Source: Rariglobus sp967755175 (GTDB lineage Bacteria > Verrucomicrobiota > Verrucomicrobiia > Opitutales > Opitutaceae). Taken from it: 64,000 nucleotides of DNA. The stretch lies in the NCBI GenBank assembly GCA_967755175.1, contig CBRAFO010000002.1:1-64000 (forward strand), read 5' to 3'. A model generated the notes under the pieces. It was not told where the DNA came from. It was given only the letters and a program-made list of their open reading frames with translations, and searched no databases. Below, in pieces: positions 36,576 through 45,235 of this stretch. Position numbers and translations under genes: made by a program. How positions within the stretch are numbered: position 1 is the stretch's first letter; each line of letters starts with the position of its first letter.

Positions 36576-37958
36576 ATGCGCCCCACCCGGTTACGTCCCC
36601 TGGTTCTTCTCGCCGCGCTTCTGGCGATCACGGTGCCGATCTTCACATCCGCCGAAACCACCACCGCTCCGCAAATCTCCGAGGCCGTTTCCAACGAGCT
36701 CGGCAAGCTCCGCCAACTGACCGAAGCCAAAAGCTACGCGCCCGCCCTCGCCCTGATTGACCGCCTCCTCTCCACCGTCTCCAGCGAGAGCTACGACCAC
36801 ACCCTGCTCTCGCAGATCAAGGCCCAGATTTTCCTCTCCGAGGGCAATTACGCCGCCACCATCGCACCGCTAGAAGATGCCCTCCGCCTCGGTGAACGCT
36901 TCGGTTACCTCCCTGCAGCCACGCTCAACGAGACGCTTTTCCTGCTCGCCCAGCTCTATCAGCAGCAAGCAACTGAAGCCAAAGACATCCCCCACCAGCG
37001 TCCGCTTCTCGCGCAAGCCGCCGATTACCTGAAGCGCTGGCAGGCCCGCACGCCGAAGCCCACGCCCCAAAGCCAACTCTTCGCCGCGTCGCTGTTTTAC
37101 CAACAAGCCACGCTCGATCCCAACCACCCTGACACCGCCGGCCTTCTCGAAGCCCGCCGCGCCGCCCAGGAAGGTCTCGTCCTTCAGATCAAGCCGCCCA
37201 CCGCGCTCTACGTTCTCATCCTCGCTTCGCTGCAACAGCGCGACGAACCCGCCCAAGCTGCCGAGATCCTCGAACTCCTCGTCGATAAAAACCCGACGAA
37301 CGTGAGCTATTGGCAGCAACTCACGTCCACTTACCTGAACCTCGCCACTTCTGCCAAAAACGAGCGCGAAGCCGAACGCTACAACCTTCGCGCGCTCCTC
37401 ACCCTCGAACGCGCCCAAGCCCGCGACCTCCTCAACTCGCCCAAGGAAAATTACAACCACGTCGCCCTCCTGTTGGCCCTCCGGCAATTCGACTCCGCTA
37501 TTGCCCTTCTTGAAAACGGCCTCGCCGACGAACACCTCGAAAACACCCGCCGCAACTGGGAACTGCTCGCCAACGCCTACCAGCAGACTCGCCGCGAACC
37601 CCTGGCCATCGCCGCCCTCGAAAAAGCCGTCGTCCGCCTCCCCGAAGACGGCCAGCTCGAGTTCACCCTCGCGCAACTACTCTACGCCGCCACTCGCCTC
37701 GCCGACGCCCGCGCCCACCTCGAACGCGCCGTGAAAAAAGGCCGCCTCGACCATCCCGGACAAGCACACCTCTTCCTCGCCTACACCGCCTACGAACTCC
37801 AGGCACTCGACGACGCCTCTCGCTACGCAAGCGAAGCAGGCGCTTTTCCCGACGTGAAAAAAGACGACCTCGCCCGCCTCACCAAAGCGATTGCCGAAGC
37901 CCTCCGCACCCGCGCATCCGACGCCGTTAAAAACCATTCCGCTCCGTCCACCCGATGA
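36576..37958 (+). CDS. Secreted TPR-repeat protein of the tonB operon
   Basis: 460 residues with a signal peptide (LVLLAALLAITVPIFTSAET). The rest is helix-turn-helix TPR units; recognisable ones include YAPALALIDRLLSTV, YAATIAPLEDALRLG, FDSAIALLENGLADE, REPLAIAALEKAVVRLP and LADARAHLERAVKKG. Periplasmic TPR scaffold, like those linked with TonB systems in Verrucomicrobiota and Bacteroidota. It overlaps the next gene by 4 bp (37955-37958). Partners unknown. Confidence 0.85.
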   Translation: MRPTRLRPLVLLAALLAITVPIFTSAETTTAPQISEAVSNELGKLRQLTEAKSYAPALALIDRLLSTVSSESYDHTLLSQIKAQIFLSEGNYAATIAPLEDALRLGERFGYLPAATLNETLFLLAQLYQQQATEAKDIPHQRPLLAQAADYLKRWQARTPKPTPQSQLFAASLFYQQATLDPNHPDTAGLLEARRAAQEGLVLQIKPPTALYVLILASLQQRDEPAQAAEILELLVDKNPTNVSYWQQLTSTYLNLATSAKNEREAERYNLRALLTLERAQARDLLNSPKENYNHVALLLALRQFDSAIALLENGLADEHLENTRRNWELLANAYQQTRREPLAIAALEKAVVRLPEDGQLEFTLAQLLYAATRLADARAHLERAVKKGRLDHPGQAHLFLAYTAYELQALDDASRYASEAGAFPDVKKDDLARLTKAIAEALRTRASDAVKNHSAPSTR

Positions 37959-38488
37959 ACAAAGTTTATTTCACCGTCCCGCTGATCGCCCTCGCTCTCT
38001 TCATCGGCGCCTACACATGGTCGCGGCGCGGACACGAAGAGCGTGAGCACGCCCGCCAAGCCGCCCTCGTGGCTGAGCAAACGGCCCGACACGCCTCCGA
38101 GGTGGCCGCCCGCAACGTCGCCATTGAGCAAGCCCGCCAGCTTCAAGAGCAGAACAAAAAGGAACGCCTCGAACGCGAAGCCCGCGAAACCGCCGAGCGT
38201 GAAGCCCGCCAGACCGCGCTCGACGCCCGCGACCACGCCTACCGCGAACATGAACGGCTCGCCCGTCAGATCGAACGCCTCAAACGCGACGTCGCCACCG
38301 AGCAGGAAGCCGTCAACCGCCTCCAGCTCGACAAGGACGCCGCCCTCTCCGAACAGGCCTACCTAAAAACCTTCGTGCCCCAAGCCCGCGCCAACGCCGC
38401 CGCGCTCGAAGACGTGCTCAACAAAATCGCCGCCGCCGAAGCCGCCCGCGCCAAGCAATCCGCCGCCGACGCCAAAAAACGTTCCTGA
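37955..38488 (+). CDS. Small membrane-anchored coiled-coil protein, copy 1
   Basis: 177 residues: one N-terminal transmembrane helix (VPLIALALFIGAYTW) then an almost continuous Ala/Glu/Arg-rich coiled coil in the periplasm (about 25-177), resembling the middle domain of TolA but without a recognised C-terminal domain. Translationally coupled to the TPR gene. It shares an N-terminus and composition with the next gene. I do not know a named family. Confidence 0.8.
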   Translation: MNKVYFTVPLIALALFIGAYTWSRRGHEEREHARQAALVAEQTARHASEVAARNVAIEQARQLQEQNKKERLEREARETAEREARQTALDARDHAYREHERLARQIERLKRDVATEQEAVNRLQLDKDAALSEQAYLKTFVPQARANAAALEDVLNKIAAAEAARAKQSAADAKKRS

Positions 38489-38511
38489 TTTAGCCCGCCC
38501 CTTTCGTCGCC

Positions 38512-39024
38512 ATGCACCGCCTTTACCTGATCGTCCCCCTTATCCTTCTCGCCCTCTTTGGCGGAGTTTACTGGCAGCACCAGCGCACCGCCGCCCTCCA
38601 CGCTACGGAACAAGCCGCCATCGTCGCCGCCGAGCAGAAAGCCGAAGCCACCAAAAAAGCCGAAGCCGAGAGCCAGGCCCGTGCCGATGCCGAAAAACGC
38701 GCCGCCGAACGCCGCGCCGAAGAAGCAAAGAGAGACGCTGAAAGGCGCGCCCGTTACGCCGAGGAAAGCCGTCGCATCGCCGACGACACCGCTCGCTACA
38801 CCGCTCAGCTCAAAACACTCACCGCTGAGTCCGCCGCGCTGGAGAAACAACTCGCCGACCTGCGCACCCGCCGCGACACGCTGAACACGGAAACCTTCGC
38901 CCTCGCTAAGGACGTCGAGCTAGCCCGCATCGCCAAACGGAACACGGAACTGGAGATTCAACGCCTCACCGAGATGGTCGCCCGCCAAGCCGGCAACACG
39001 ACCCTCGCCCGAGGCCCGCAATAA
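38512..39024 (+). CDS. Small membrane-anchored coiled-coil protein, copy 2
   Basis: 170 residues, paralogue of the preceding gene by layout: N-terminal helix (YLIVPLILLALFGGVYW) and a long charged coiled coil with KAEAESQARADAEKRAAE and LEKQLADLRTRRDTLN. Last gene of the exbB-exbD-exbD-tonB-TPR operon, 23 bp after copy 1. It could brace the cell envelope or hold the TPR protein. Function unknown. Confidence 0.8.
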   Translation: MHRLYLIVPLILLALFGGVYWQHQRTAALHATEQAAIVAAEQKAEATKKAEAESQARADAEKRAAERRAEEAKRDAERRARYAEESRRIADDTARYTAQLKTLTAESAALEKQLADLRTRRDTLNTETFALAKDVELARIAKRNTELEIQRLTEMVARQAGNTTLARGPQ

Positions 39025-39038
39025 TCGAACGCCAGACC

Positions 39039-39080
39039 ACCACTCGCTTACGCCCGTAGCTACGAGCGTGAGCGAGTGGT
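39039..39080. repeat. Hairpin repeat between convergent genes (CACTCGCT family)
   Basis: Arms 39039-39058 and 39061-39080 pair with two mismatches around a 2-nt centre. A related perfect hairpin lies at 51327-51370. It lies between the tonB operon and the convergent KAS III fusion gene and may terminate both, though no U-run follows. Confidence 0.82.
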
Positions 39081-39129
39081 CCCCCGAAAGACGATAGTCC
39101 GCTTAACCCCGCGAGCCGCCGCGTCTACT

Positions 39130-40716
39130 TTACCAAACCAGTAAGCCGCCCGCGAAGGTCAGACCCGCGCCGACGGAGCAGAAGATGATCTTGTCGCCGG
39201 CCTTGAAGATGCCTTCTTCCGCCGCCCAACCGAGCGCCATCGAAACTGACGCGCCCGAGGTGTTGCCGTAGCGGCCAATGGTCACCACGAACTTTTCAAA
39301 GGGGATACCCACGCGTTTGCCGACGGCGCGCAGGATGCGCTCGTTGGCTTGGTGGGGAACGATCCACGCGATGTCGGCGGGCTTCAGGTTGTGGCGTTTC
39401 AGCGTGTCCTCGATCTCGTTGGCGAATGCGATGACCGCACTCTTGAAGACCGCGCCGCCGTCCATCTGGAGATAAAAATCGTGGCGATCACTGCCGTCGA
39501 TGTTGGGCATCGGACGGCTCGCACCGCCACCCGGACGCTGGATCGCCTCAAAGGCCGACGCGTCACCGGACAACGCCATGCGGTGCAGACGATGGCCACC
39601 CGGCGCATCGGTGAGAATCGCCGCGCCCGCGCCATCACCGAAGAGGAAGGCCGTCTCGTGGTCGTTAGGATTGGTGATGCGCGAGAGCAGCTCCGCCGTG
39701 ACGACAATGAGATTTTTAGCGGTGCCGCCACGAATGAAGGCACGGCCGACTTCGAGCGCGTAGAGCCAGCCCGAGCACGCGGCGTTGACGTCAAAGGCGA
39801 GCGCCTTGGGGCAACCGAGCAGCTTGGCCAGCGCGCTGGCCATGGAAGGCACCGGCTGGTCGGGGATGATCGTCGCGAGGATGATGCCGTCGATCTGTGA
39901 GATCTCGATGCCGGCCTGAGTCAGCGCGTGCCCCACGGCGACGGCGGCCAGTTGCGTGGCGGACGCATCCGGATCGGCGTAGCGGCGTTCTTTGATGCCG
40001 GTCAACTTGAGCATCTCGGCTTCAGTGCGACCGGGGAACGCCTTCAAAATCTCGCTGGTGGGGCGGATGTTCTTCGGCACCGCGTAGCCGACACCGGCGA
40101 TGCAAACAGTCTCGATGGCGGGCGCGGAGGCGGACGACGGCGACAGTTGCGAGCTGAGCGTGGCGAGACCAGCGGCGGCGGGACGCGTCGCGAGGTAACG
40201 CGTGATATCGTCACCCGAAACGCGGCCTCCGGGACCAGTCGTTTCGATGCCCGTGAGCGTTGCGGGATCGAGACCGGCTTCCTGTGCGAGCTTCGCAGCG
40301 CGCGGGGTCCACTGGAGCCCGGTGGGCGCCGAAGCAGCGGGCGCGGACGGCTTGGCGGCAACAGCAGCGGGAGTCGCAACCACCGTGGTAGCCGGAGCAG
40401 GTGACGCGACGGCGGCGGGCTTCGCGGCTGCGACCTCGCCTTTAACTTGAAGGTTTTTGAGGGAAATATCCGCCGTCTGGATGCGCAGGAAGGGCGAACC
40501 GCTGGGCAGGATGTCGCCGGCGCGGGCTTGGACGATCTCGACCACGCCGTCGCACGGAGCTTCGAACTCGAACACCGACTTGTCGCTCTCCAGCTCGGCG
40601 ATCTTTTCACCCTTGGTGATGCGTGCGCCGGCCACGACCTTGATGTCGATCACAGTGAGTTCGCTGACCGTCGCTCCCATGGAGGGGATCGGCACGTCGA
40701 TGAGGAAGTTTTCCAT
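39130..40716 (-). CDS. Lipoyl domain / E3-binding domain / beta-ketoacyl synthase III fusion
   Basis: 528 residues, three parts that normally belong to different proteins. Residues 1-82 are a lipoyl (2-oxo-acid dehydrogenase E2) domain, lipoylation Lys46 in ELESDKSVFEFEAP. A Pro/Ala-rich swinging-arm linker (95-133) follows, then a peripheral subunit-binding domain (about 136-176; TPRAAKLAQEAG, GPGGRVSGDDI), the part of E2 that binds E3/E1. Residues 201-528 are KAS III (FabH): Cys314 (DVNAACSGWLYA), His455 (VPHQANERI), Asn485 (GRYGNTSGAS). So the E2 acyltransferase domain is replaced by a condensing enzyme. Inferred role: taking an acyl group from lipoyl-lysine straight to malonyl-ACP, starting (perhaps branched) fatty acids. 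All active-site residues are present. It follows kdsA by 65 bp. Confidence 0.93.
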   Translation of the reverse strand: MENFLIDVPIPSMGATVSELTVIDIKVVAGARITKGEKIAELESDKSVFEFEAPCDGVVEIVQARAGDILPSGSPFLRIQTADISLKNLQVKGEVAAAKPAAVASPAPATTVVATPAAVAAKPSAPAASAPTGLQWTPRAAKLAQEAGLDPATLTGIETTGPGGRVSGDDITRYLATRPAAAGLATLSSQLSPSSASAPAIETVCIAGVGYAVPKNIRPTSEILKAFPGRTEAEMLKLTGIKERRYADPDASATQLAAVAVGHALTQAGIEISQIDGIILATIIPDQPVPSMASALAKLLGCPKALAFDVNAACSGWLYALEVGRAFIRGGTAKNLIVVTAELLSRITNPNDHETAFLFGDGAGAAILTDAPGGHRLHRMALSGDASAFEAIQRPGGGASRPMPNIDGSDRHDFYLQMDGGAVFKSAVIAFANEIEDTLKRHNLKPADIAWIVPHQANERILRAVGKRVGIPFEKFVVTIGRYGNTSGASVSMALGWAAEEGIFKAGDKIIFCSVGAGLTFAGGLLVW

Positions 40717-40781
40717 CTGGGTTCGGATTAAGCAGATACTGTTGGCAACACCCTACACACGGTCAATCGCGGAGCCGGGAC

Positions 40782-41579
40782 TCAGCTGCGCGCGAGTTTC
40801 CAGAACGCGAGGCACTTCGCGAGAAGCGCTTCGAGTTCGCCGAGCGGCACCATGTTCGGTCCGTCGGAAAGCGCGTTATCCGGGTCCGGATGCGTTTCGA
40901 GGAACAGGCCGTCGGCCCCCGCGGCGAGGGCGGCGAAGGAGAGCGTGGGAACGAACTCGCGTTGGCCACCGCTCTTGCCACCGGCGGCACCGGGGAGCTG
41001 CACGCTGTGGGTCGCGTCGAGGATCGTGGGATAGCCGTTCTTCGCCATGATGGGGAAGCCGCGCATGTCCACGACGAGGTTGTTGTAACCAAAGGTGGCG
41101 CCGCGCTCGCATTGCCAGATCTCGGCCGCGCCACCGTGCTTCAATTTGCCGACGACGTGAACCATGTCGTTGGGCGAGAGGAACTGGCCTTTTTTCACGT
41201 TAACCGTCTTGCCGGTCGCGGCGGCGGCGAGGAGCAAGTCGGTCTGGCGGCAGAGGTAGGCGGGAATCTGCAGCACATCGCACACGGCCGCGACGGGGGC
41301 GCATTGGGAGGCGTCGTGGACGTCGGTCACGCAGGGCAGGCCGTAGTCTTTTTTGACGAGGGCGTGGAGCGCGAGACCCTCTTCGAGGCCGGTGCCGCGA
41401 CCGCCCGCGATGGACGTGCGATTGGCTTTGTCGAAGGAGCCTTTGAAGACGAGATTCAGCTCAGGATAGCGGGAGCGGATATCGACGAGCTTCTCGGCGA
41501 CGGCGCGGACCACCTTTTCATTTTCAAGGGAGCAAGGACCGGCGAGGACGAGGAGTTTTTTCGGATCGAAGAGCGGCAT
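40782..41579 (-). CDS. kdsA: 3-deoxy-8-phosphooctulonate synthase (KdsA), metal-dependent type
   Basis: 265 residues. Condenses phosphoenolpyruvate with arabinose 5-phosphate to Kdo-8-phosphate, the precursor of the LPS Kdo sugar. The N-terminal strand reads LVLAGPCSLEN with Cys16 at the position that is Cys in the metallo class (Aquifex type) and Asn in the E. coli type, so this should be metal-dependent. KANRTS, CRQTDLLLAAA, DATHSVQLPG and ETHPDPDNAL supply substrate and metal-ligand residues. Confirms a Gram-negative outer membrane with Kdo. Confidence 0.97.
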   Translation of the reverse strand: MPLFDPKKLLVLAGPCSLENEKVVRAVAEKLVDIRSRYPELNLVFKGSFDKANRTSIAGGRGTGLEEGLALHALVKKDYGLPCVTDVHDASQCAPVAAVCDVLQIPAYLCRQTDLLLAAAATGKTVNVKKGQFLSPNDMVHVVGKLKHGGAAEIWQCERGATFGYNNLVVDMRGFPIMAKNGYPTILDATHSVQLPGAAGGKSGGQREFVPTLSFAALAAGADGLFLETHPDPDNALSDGPNMVPLGELEALLAKCLAFWKLARS

Positions 41580-41589
41580 GGGATGAAAA

Positions 41590-41716
41590 GTAGCGAGTAG
41601 CGGGTAGTGAGTAGCGAGTAGAACGGAGCGGCGCAGAGAACGAGCGATGAAGAGAGCAGCGGGCTCGGTTGGGAGTGGATCGATCTACTCGCTACCCGCT
41701 ACTCACTACTCGCTAC
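41590..41716. repeat. Inverted pair of a 32-bp stuttering repeat
   Basis: The left arm (41590-41621) is built from GTAGCGAGTAGCGGGTAG-type words; the right arm (41685-41716) is close to its reverse complement (CTACTCGCTACCCGCTAC...). The right arm includes the pyrG stop codon at 41713-41715. No gene lies between the arms. This is a dispersed intergenic repeat, with similar words near 840-870. Confidence 0.85.
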
Positions 41717-43347
41717 TTCTTCTTCGCTTTAACGGCCTTCACGGCCTTCTTGACCGGCTTTTGGTTTTTCAAAGCGGCGCCGATGAAGGCGGCGAAAAGC
41801 GGATGGGCCTTGTTGGGCTTCGACTGGAACTCGGGGTGGAACTGCACGGCGAGGAACCAAGGATGGTCCTTGAGCTCGACGATCTCCACGAGGTTGCGGC
41901 GCGGATTGATACCGCTGATAACGAGACCGCCGCGCTGGAGCTGGCCAACGTAGGCGTTGTTCACTTCGAAGCGGTGACGATGGCGCTCGCGGATGCTGGA
42001 CGCTTTGTAGGCTTTGGCGGCGAGCGTGCCGGGCGTGAGCGCGCACTCGTAGCTGCCGAGGCGCATGGTCGCGCCCTTGTCCACGATCTTCTTCTGCTCT
42101 TCCATCATGTTGATGACGGGGTGCGGCGCGTTGGCGTCGAACTCGGTGGAGTTGGCGCCTTCCAGCTTGAGCACGTTGCGGCAGTATTCGATGACCGCGA
42201 TCTGGAGGCCGAGGCAGAGGCCGTAGTAGGGAATCTTGTGTTCGCGGGCGTATTTCGCCGCGGCGATCTTGCCCTCCGTGCCGCGGTCGCCGAAGCCACC
42301 AGGGACGAGGATACCGTCGACACCCTTGAGGACGGAGACGCCGTTCTTCTTTTCGAGGTCCTCGGCGTCGATGCGCACGATGTTAACGCGAGTGTTGTTC
42401 GCGATACCGGCGTGGGTGATGGATTCGTAGACGGATTTGTAGGCGTCCTGGAGCTCGATGTATTTGCCAACCACCGCGATCTTCACCTCGTGCGCGGGGT
42501 TCTTCACGCGGCGCACGATCTCGTCCCAGATGTTCTTGGAGGGCTTAGGGCTTTTAAGGCTGAAGAGATCGATCACGAGATCGTCCATGCGCTCCTTCTG
42601 AAGCGCCAGCGGCAGCTCGTAGATGGAGTCGACGTCACCGCACTCGATCACGGCCTTCACGGGGACGTTGCAGAACATCGAAATCTTGTCGCGGAGACCG
42701 GCTTCGAGCGGGTGATCGCAACGGCACACGAGGATGTCGGGCTGGATGCCGATCTCGCGCAGCTTGGCGACGGATTGCTGCGTGGGCTTGGTCTTCAGTT
42801 CGCCGGCGGCCTTCAGATAAGGCACCAGCGTAACGTGGATAAAAATGCAGTCGTTCTGGCCCACTTCGAGGGCGAACTGGCGCATCGCTTCGAGGAACGG
42901 CAGGCCCTCGATGTCGCCGGTGGTGCCGCCGATTTCGGTGATGAGCACATCGACGTCTTTGCCGCCGGCGTAGATGCGTTCCTTGATCTCGTTGGTCACG
43001 TGAGGGATCACCTGCACGGTCTTGCCGAGGTAAACGCCGCGACGCTCCTTGGAGATGACGCTCTCGTAAACTTGACCAGAGCTGAGGGAGTTGAGCTTGG
43101 AGAGCTTGCCGCTCGTGAAACGCTCGTAGTGGCCGAGGTCGAGGTCGGTCTCCGCACCGTCCTCCAACACATAAACTTCGCCATGCTGGAACGGACTCAT
43201 CGTGCCCGGGTCCACGTTCAGGTAAGGGTCGAATTTCTGGATACGCACGGTCAACCCGCGCAGCTCCAGAAGAGCGCCCAGTGCTGCCGCCGTCAGGCCT
43301 TTGCCCAACGAGGAGACAACCCCGCCTGTCACGAAGATGTATTTCAT
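41713..43347 (-). CDS. pyrG: CTP synthase
   Basis: 544 residues. Makes CTP from UTP, ATP and glutamine. The amidoligase domain begins KYIFVTGGVVSSLGKGLTAA, a P-loop-like motif; the class I glutaminase domain has the nucleophile Cys in YYGLCLGLQIAV and the His/Glu pair in the C-terminal AVQFHPEFQSKP. The tail is Lys-rich (KAVKAVKAKKK) and its stop codon is contributed by a repeat arm. Divergent or single: the next gene upstream is on the minus strand 82 bp away. Confidence 0.98.
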   Translation of the reverse strand: MKYIFVTGGVVSSLGKGLTAAALGALLELRGLTVRIQKFDPYLNVDPGTMSPFQHGEVYVLEDGAETDLDLGHYERFTSGKLSKLNSLSSGQVYESVISKERRGVYLGKTVQVIPHVTNEIKERIYAGGKDVDVLITEIGGTTGDIEGLPFLEAMRQFALEVGQNDCIFIHVTLVPYLKAAGELKTKPTQQSVAKLREIGIQPDILVCRCDHPLEAGLRDKISMFCNVPVKAVIECGDVDSIYELPLALQKERMDDLVIDLFSLKSPKPSKNIWDEIVRRVKNPAHEVKIAVVGKYIELQDAYKSVYESITHAGIANNTRVNIVRIDAEDLEKKNGVSVLKGVDGILVPGGFGDRGTEGKIAAAKYAREHKIPYYGLCLGLQIAVIEYCRNVLKLEGANSTEFDANAPHPVINMMEEQKKIVDKGATMRLGSYECALTPGTLAAKAYKASSIRERHRHRFEVNNAYVGQLQRGGLVISGINPRRNLVEIVELKDHPWFLAVQFHPEFQSKPNKAHPLFAAFIGAALKNQKPVKKAVKAVKAKKK

Positions 43348-43429
43348 CGGACATGCATATCTGGGCGTTCAAAAGCGTGACAAGCAAAAGCTCGCTCCAT
43401 CTCGTCCGCCGCCCGTCCGACGCAGCTCA

Positions 43430-43621
43430 TTAACCCCACAGCCATAATGCAAACGCGCCAACAATCCCCACAAACGCGAGGGCCGCGATGATGTAGATCG
43501 ACCATTTAATCACCTTGGCGATCACCCAAATAACCGCGCCCACCGCCAGAACGAACGCCACGAGAACCAACGCGCTCGGATACGCACGCAACGGCTCGAG
43601 CCATGAATCAAACGACGACAT
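43430..43621 (-). CDS. Small two-helix membrane protein
   Basis: 63 residues from the ATG at 43621 (MSSFDSWLEP), chosen because GGAG lies just upstream; an ATG at 43657 adds 12 residues. Two transmembrane helices (about 15-31 and 37-60) with almost nothing outside the membrane. I do not recognise a family. It lies between pyrG and the DUF6941-like gene. Confidence 0.6.
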   Translation of the reverse strand: MSSFDSWLEPLRAYPSALVLVAFVLAVGAVIWVIAKVIKWSIYIIAALAFVGIVGAFALWLWG

Positions 43622-43727
43622 TGTCTCCACTGAAAGCGCCCCGCGCCGCTCCGCCAACCCTCGATTTACCCGCTTGCTCCTCGGACGCCAGCACCTGAGA
43701 AGTTAACGCATTCGCTTAAACACCAAC

Positions 43728-44111
43728 ATGCAATCCACCCCTCAAGTTCTCGCCTGGCTGACCTGTGATGGGGTGCATGTCGATCCCGGCACGGGCAAAC
43801 ACACCATCCTCGGCGTCTTCTCCAACATCCGCGGCCGCCAGTTCCCCGTGGTCCACCCATTCATGGTTTGGTTCCTCACCCTGAGTGACGTCCCCTCCGG
43901 CTCGCATAAGATCAAAATTTCCCTCGGCAGAGACGCCACCAACCCACAACCACTGATCGAGCGCACCTTCGAATCCCAGAGCCCTCTCCAGCGCATCAAT
44001 CTTATCAACGAGATCCGCAACCTCTCCTTCCCCCAGCCCGGCGAGTATTCCATCGTCATCGAGGTTGACGAAGAGCCGCTCCTCGCCACCAGCATCACGG
44101 TATCGAACTGA
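43728..44111 (+). CDS. DUF6941-like protein
   Basis: 127 residues, soluble, no signal peptide. The pattern LAWLTCDGVHVDPGTGKHTILGVFSNI, a ...FP-x-x-H-P... stretch and an all-beta remainder (IKISLGRD, PGEYSIVIEVDEEP) fits a domain of unknown function that I recall as DUF6941, found in planctomycetes and verrucomicrobia. Role unknown. It is 49 bp ahead of the kinase gene on the same strand and may be co-transcribed. Confidence 0.75.
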   Translation: MQSTPQVLAWLTCDGVHVDPGTGKHTILGVFSNIRGRQFPVVHPFMVWFLTLSDVPSGSHKIKISLGRDATNPQPLIERTFESQSPLQRINLINEIRNLSFPQPGEYSIVIEVDEEPLLATSITVSN

Positions 44112-44160
44112 TTTCCTCTCCACGTTTCCCGATCCGCCTTACCCCACCCCTACTCGTTTC

Positions 44161-45168
44161 ATGCCTCATTCCGCGTCCTCCTTCGATCTCATTGGTGTCG
44201 GCTCTCCCATCATGGACCTGCTTGCGCAGGTGCCCGACACCTTCCTCACCACTCTGACCGGCGCCAAAGGCGGCATGGTCCTCATCGACGCCGACGAGAT
44301 GGAGTCGATCGTCACCCGTCTCGAACACCACCCCGCGACCGTCGCCGGTGGCTCCGCAGGCAACACCGCCGTCAGCTCAGCCCGCCTCGGCCTGCGCACA
44401 ACTTTCCTCGGCAAACTGGGCAACGACGCCACCGCCACGGCCTATCGCAACAACTTTTCCAGCGCCGGCGGCGACGTATCCCGCTTTAAATACGCCGACC
44501 TCGCCAACGCCCGCTGCGTCTCCCTCATCACCCCCGACGGCCAGCGCACCATGCGCACCTGCCTCGCCGCCGCCATGACCCTCGGCGCGAACGAAATCAG
44601 CGCCAGCGACTTCCACGGCTGCCGCCACGCCCACATCGAAGGCTACCTGCTCTTCAACCGCGACCTCGCCAACGCCGTGATCAGCGCCGCCCGCAGCGCC
44701 GGTTGCACCATCAGTATCGACCTCGCCTCCTTCGAAGTCGTCAACGCCGCCCGCGACTGGATCCTTACCCAGCTCCGCTTAGGCATCGACGTGGTCTTCG
44801 CCAATGAAGACGAAATCCACGCCCTCTTCCCCGCCGTCGGGCAGGATTACCCGGCGCTCGCCAAACGCCTCGCCGAATTCGGCGGCCTTGCCGCAGTCAA
44901 AATCGGCAAGGACGGTGCCTGGGTCGCCCACGGCTCCGAGCTCCACCGCATTCTCCCCGTCCCCGCGCCCACCGTCATCGACACGACCGGCGCCGGCGAC
45001 GCTTGGGCGGCTGGCTTTCTCTACGGTTATCTTCGCGGGTGGACGCCCCTCGCCTCCGGCGCACTCGGCTCCCGCCTCGGTTCCGAATGCGTCCGCCACG
45101 TCGGCCCCGCCATCCCGGTGTCGCACTGGCCCGAACTCCACGCCCACGTCAGGACACTGGCCGTTTAA
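44161..45168 (+). CDS. PfkB-family carbohydrate kinase (adenosine-kinase-like)
   Basis: 335 residues from the ATG at 44161. The N-terminal GVGSPIMDLLAQV and GGSAGNTAVSSARLG segments, and the C-terminal DTTGAGDAWAAGFLYGY containing the catalytic Asp and anion hole, are PfkB/ribokinase family signatures. Sequence pattern and length are like the adenosine kinases of proteobacteria, but sugar kinases cannot be excluded. Followed by proA after a word-like repeat. Confidence 0.88.
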   Translation: MPHSASSFDLIGVGSPIMDLLAQVPDTFLTTLTGAKGGMVLIDADEMESIVTRLEHHPATVAGGSAGNTAVSSARLGLRTTFLGKLGNDATATAYRNNFSSAGGDVSRFKYADLANARCVSLITPDGQRTMRTCLAAAMTLGANEISASDFHGCRHAHIEGYLLFNRDLANAVISAARSAGCTISIDLASFEVVNAARDWILTQLRLGIDVVFANEDEIHALFPAVGQDYPALAKRLAEFGGLAAVKIGKDGAWVAHGSELHRILPVPAPTVIDTTGAGDAWAAGFLYGYLRGWTPLASGALGSRLGSECVRHVGPAIPVSHWPELHAHVRTLAV

Positions 45169-45182
45169 CGGCCGAGGCTTGC

Positions 45183-45214
45183 CATTGGGCATTGGACATT
45201 CGTCATTGGTCATT
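45183..45214. repeat. Word-like direct repeat CATTGGGCATTGGACATT
   Basis: Within 32 bp the word CATTGG/CATT recurs (CATTGGGCATTGGACATT then CGTCATTGGTCATT), with no relation to the genes on either side. Similar stretches are known to me as dispersed intergenic repeats in genomes of this group; only this copy is present here. It separates the kinase from proA. Confidence 0.6.
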
Positions 45215-45235
45215 CCGCGCCCCGGCGCGGTCCTT

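Noticed and set aside
41647..43380. 577-codon plus-strand frame opposite pyrG
   Set aside because: Antisense shadow of CTP synthase; no ribosome site and no recognisable motif.
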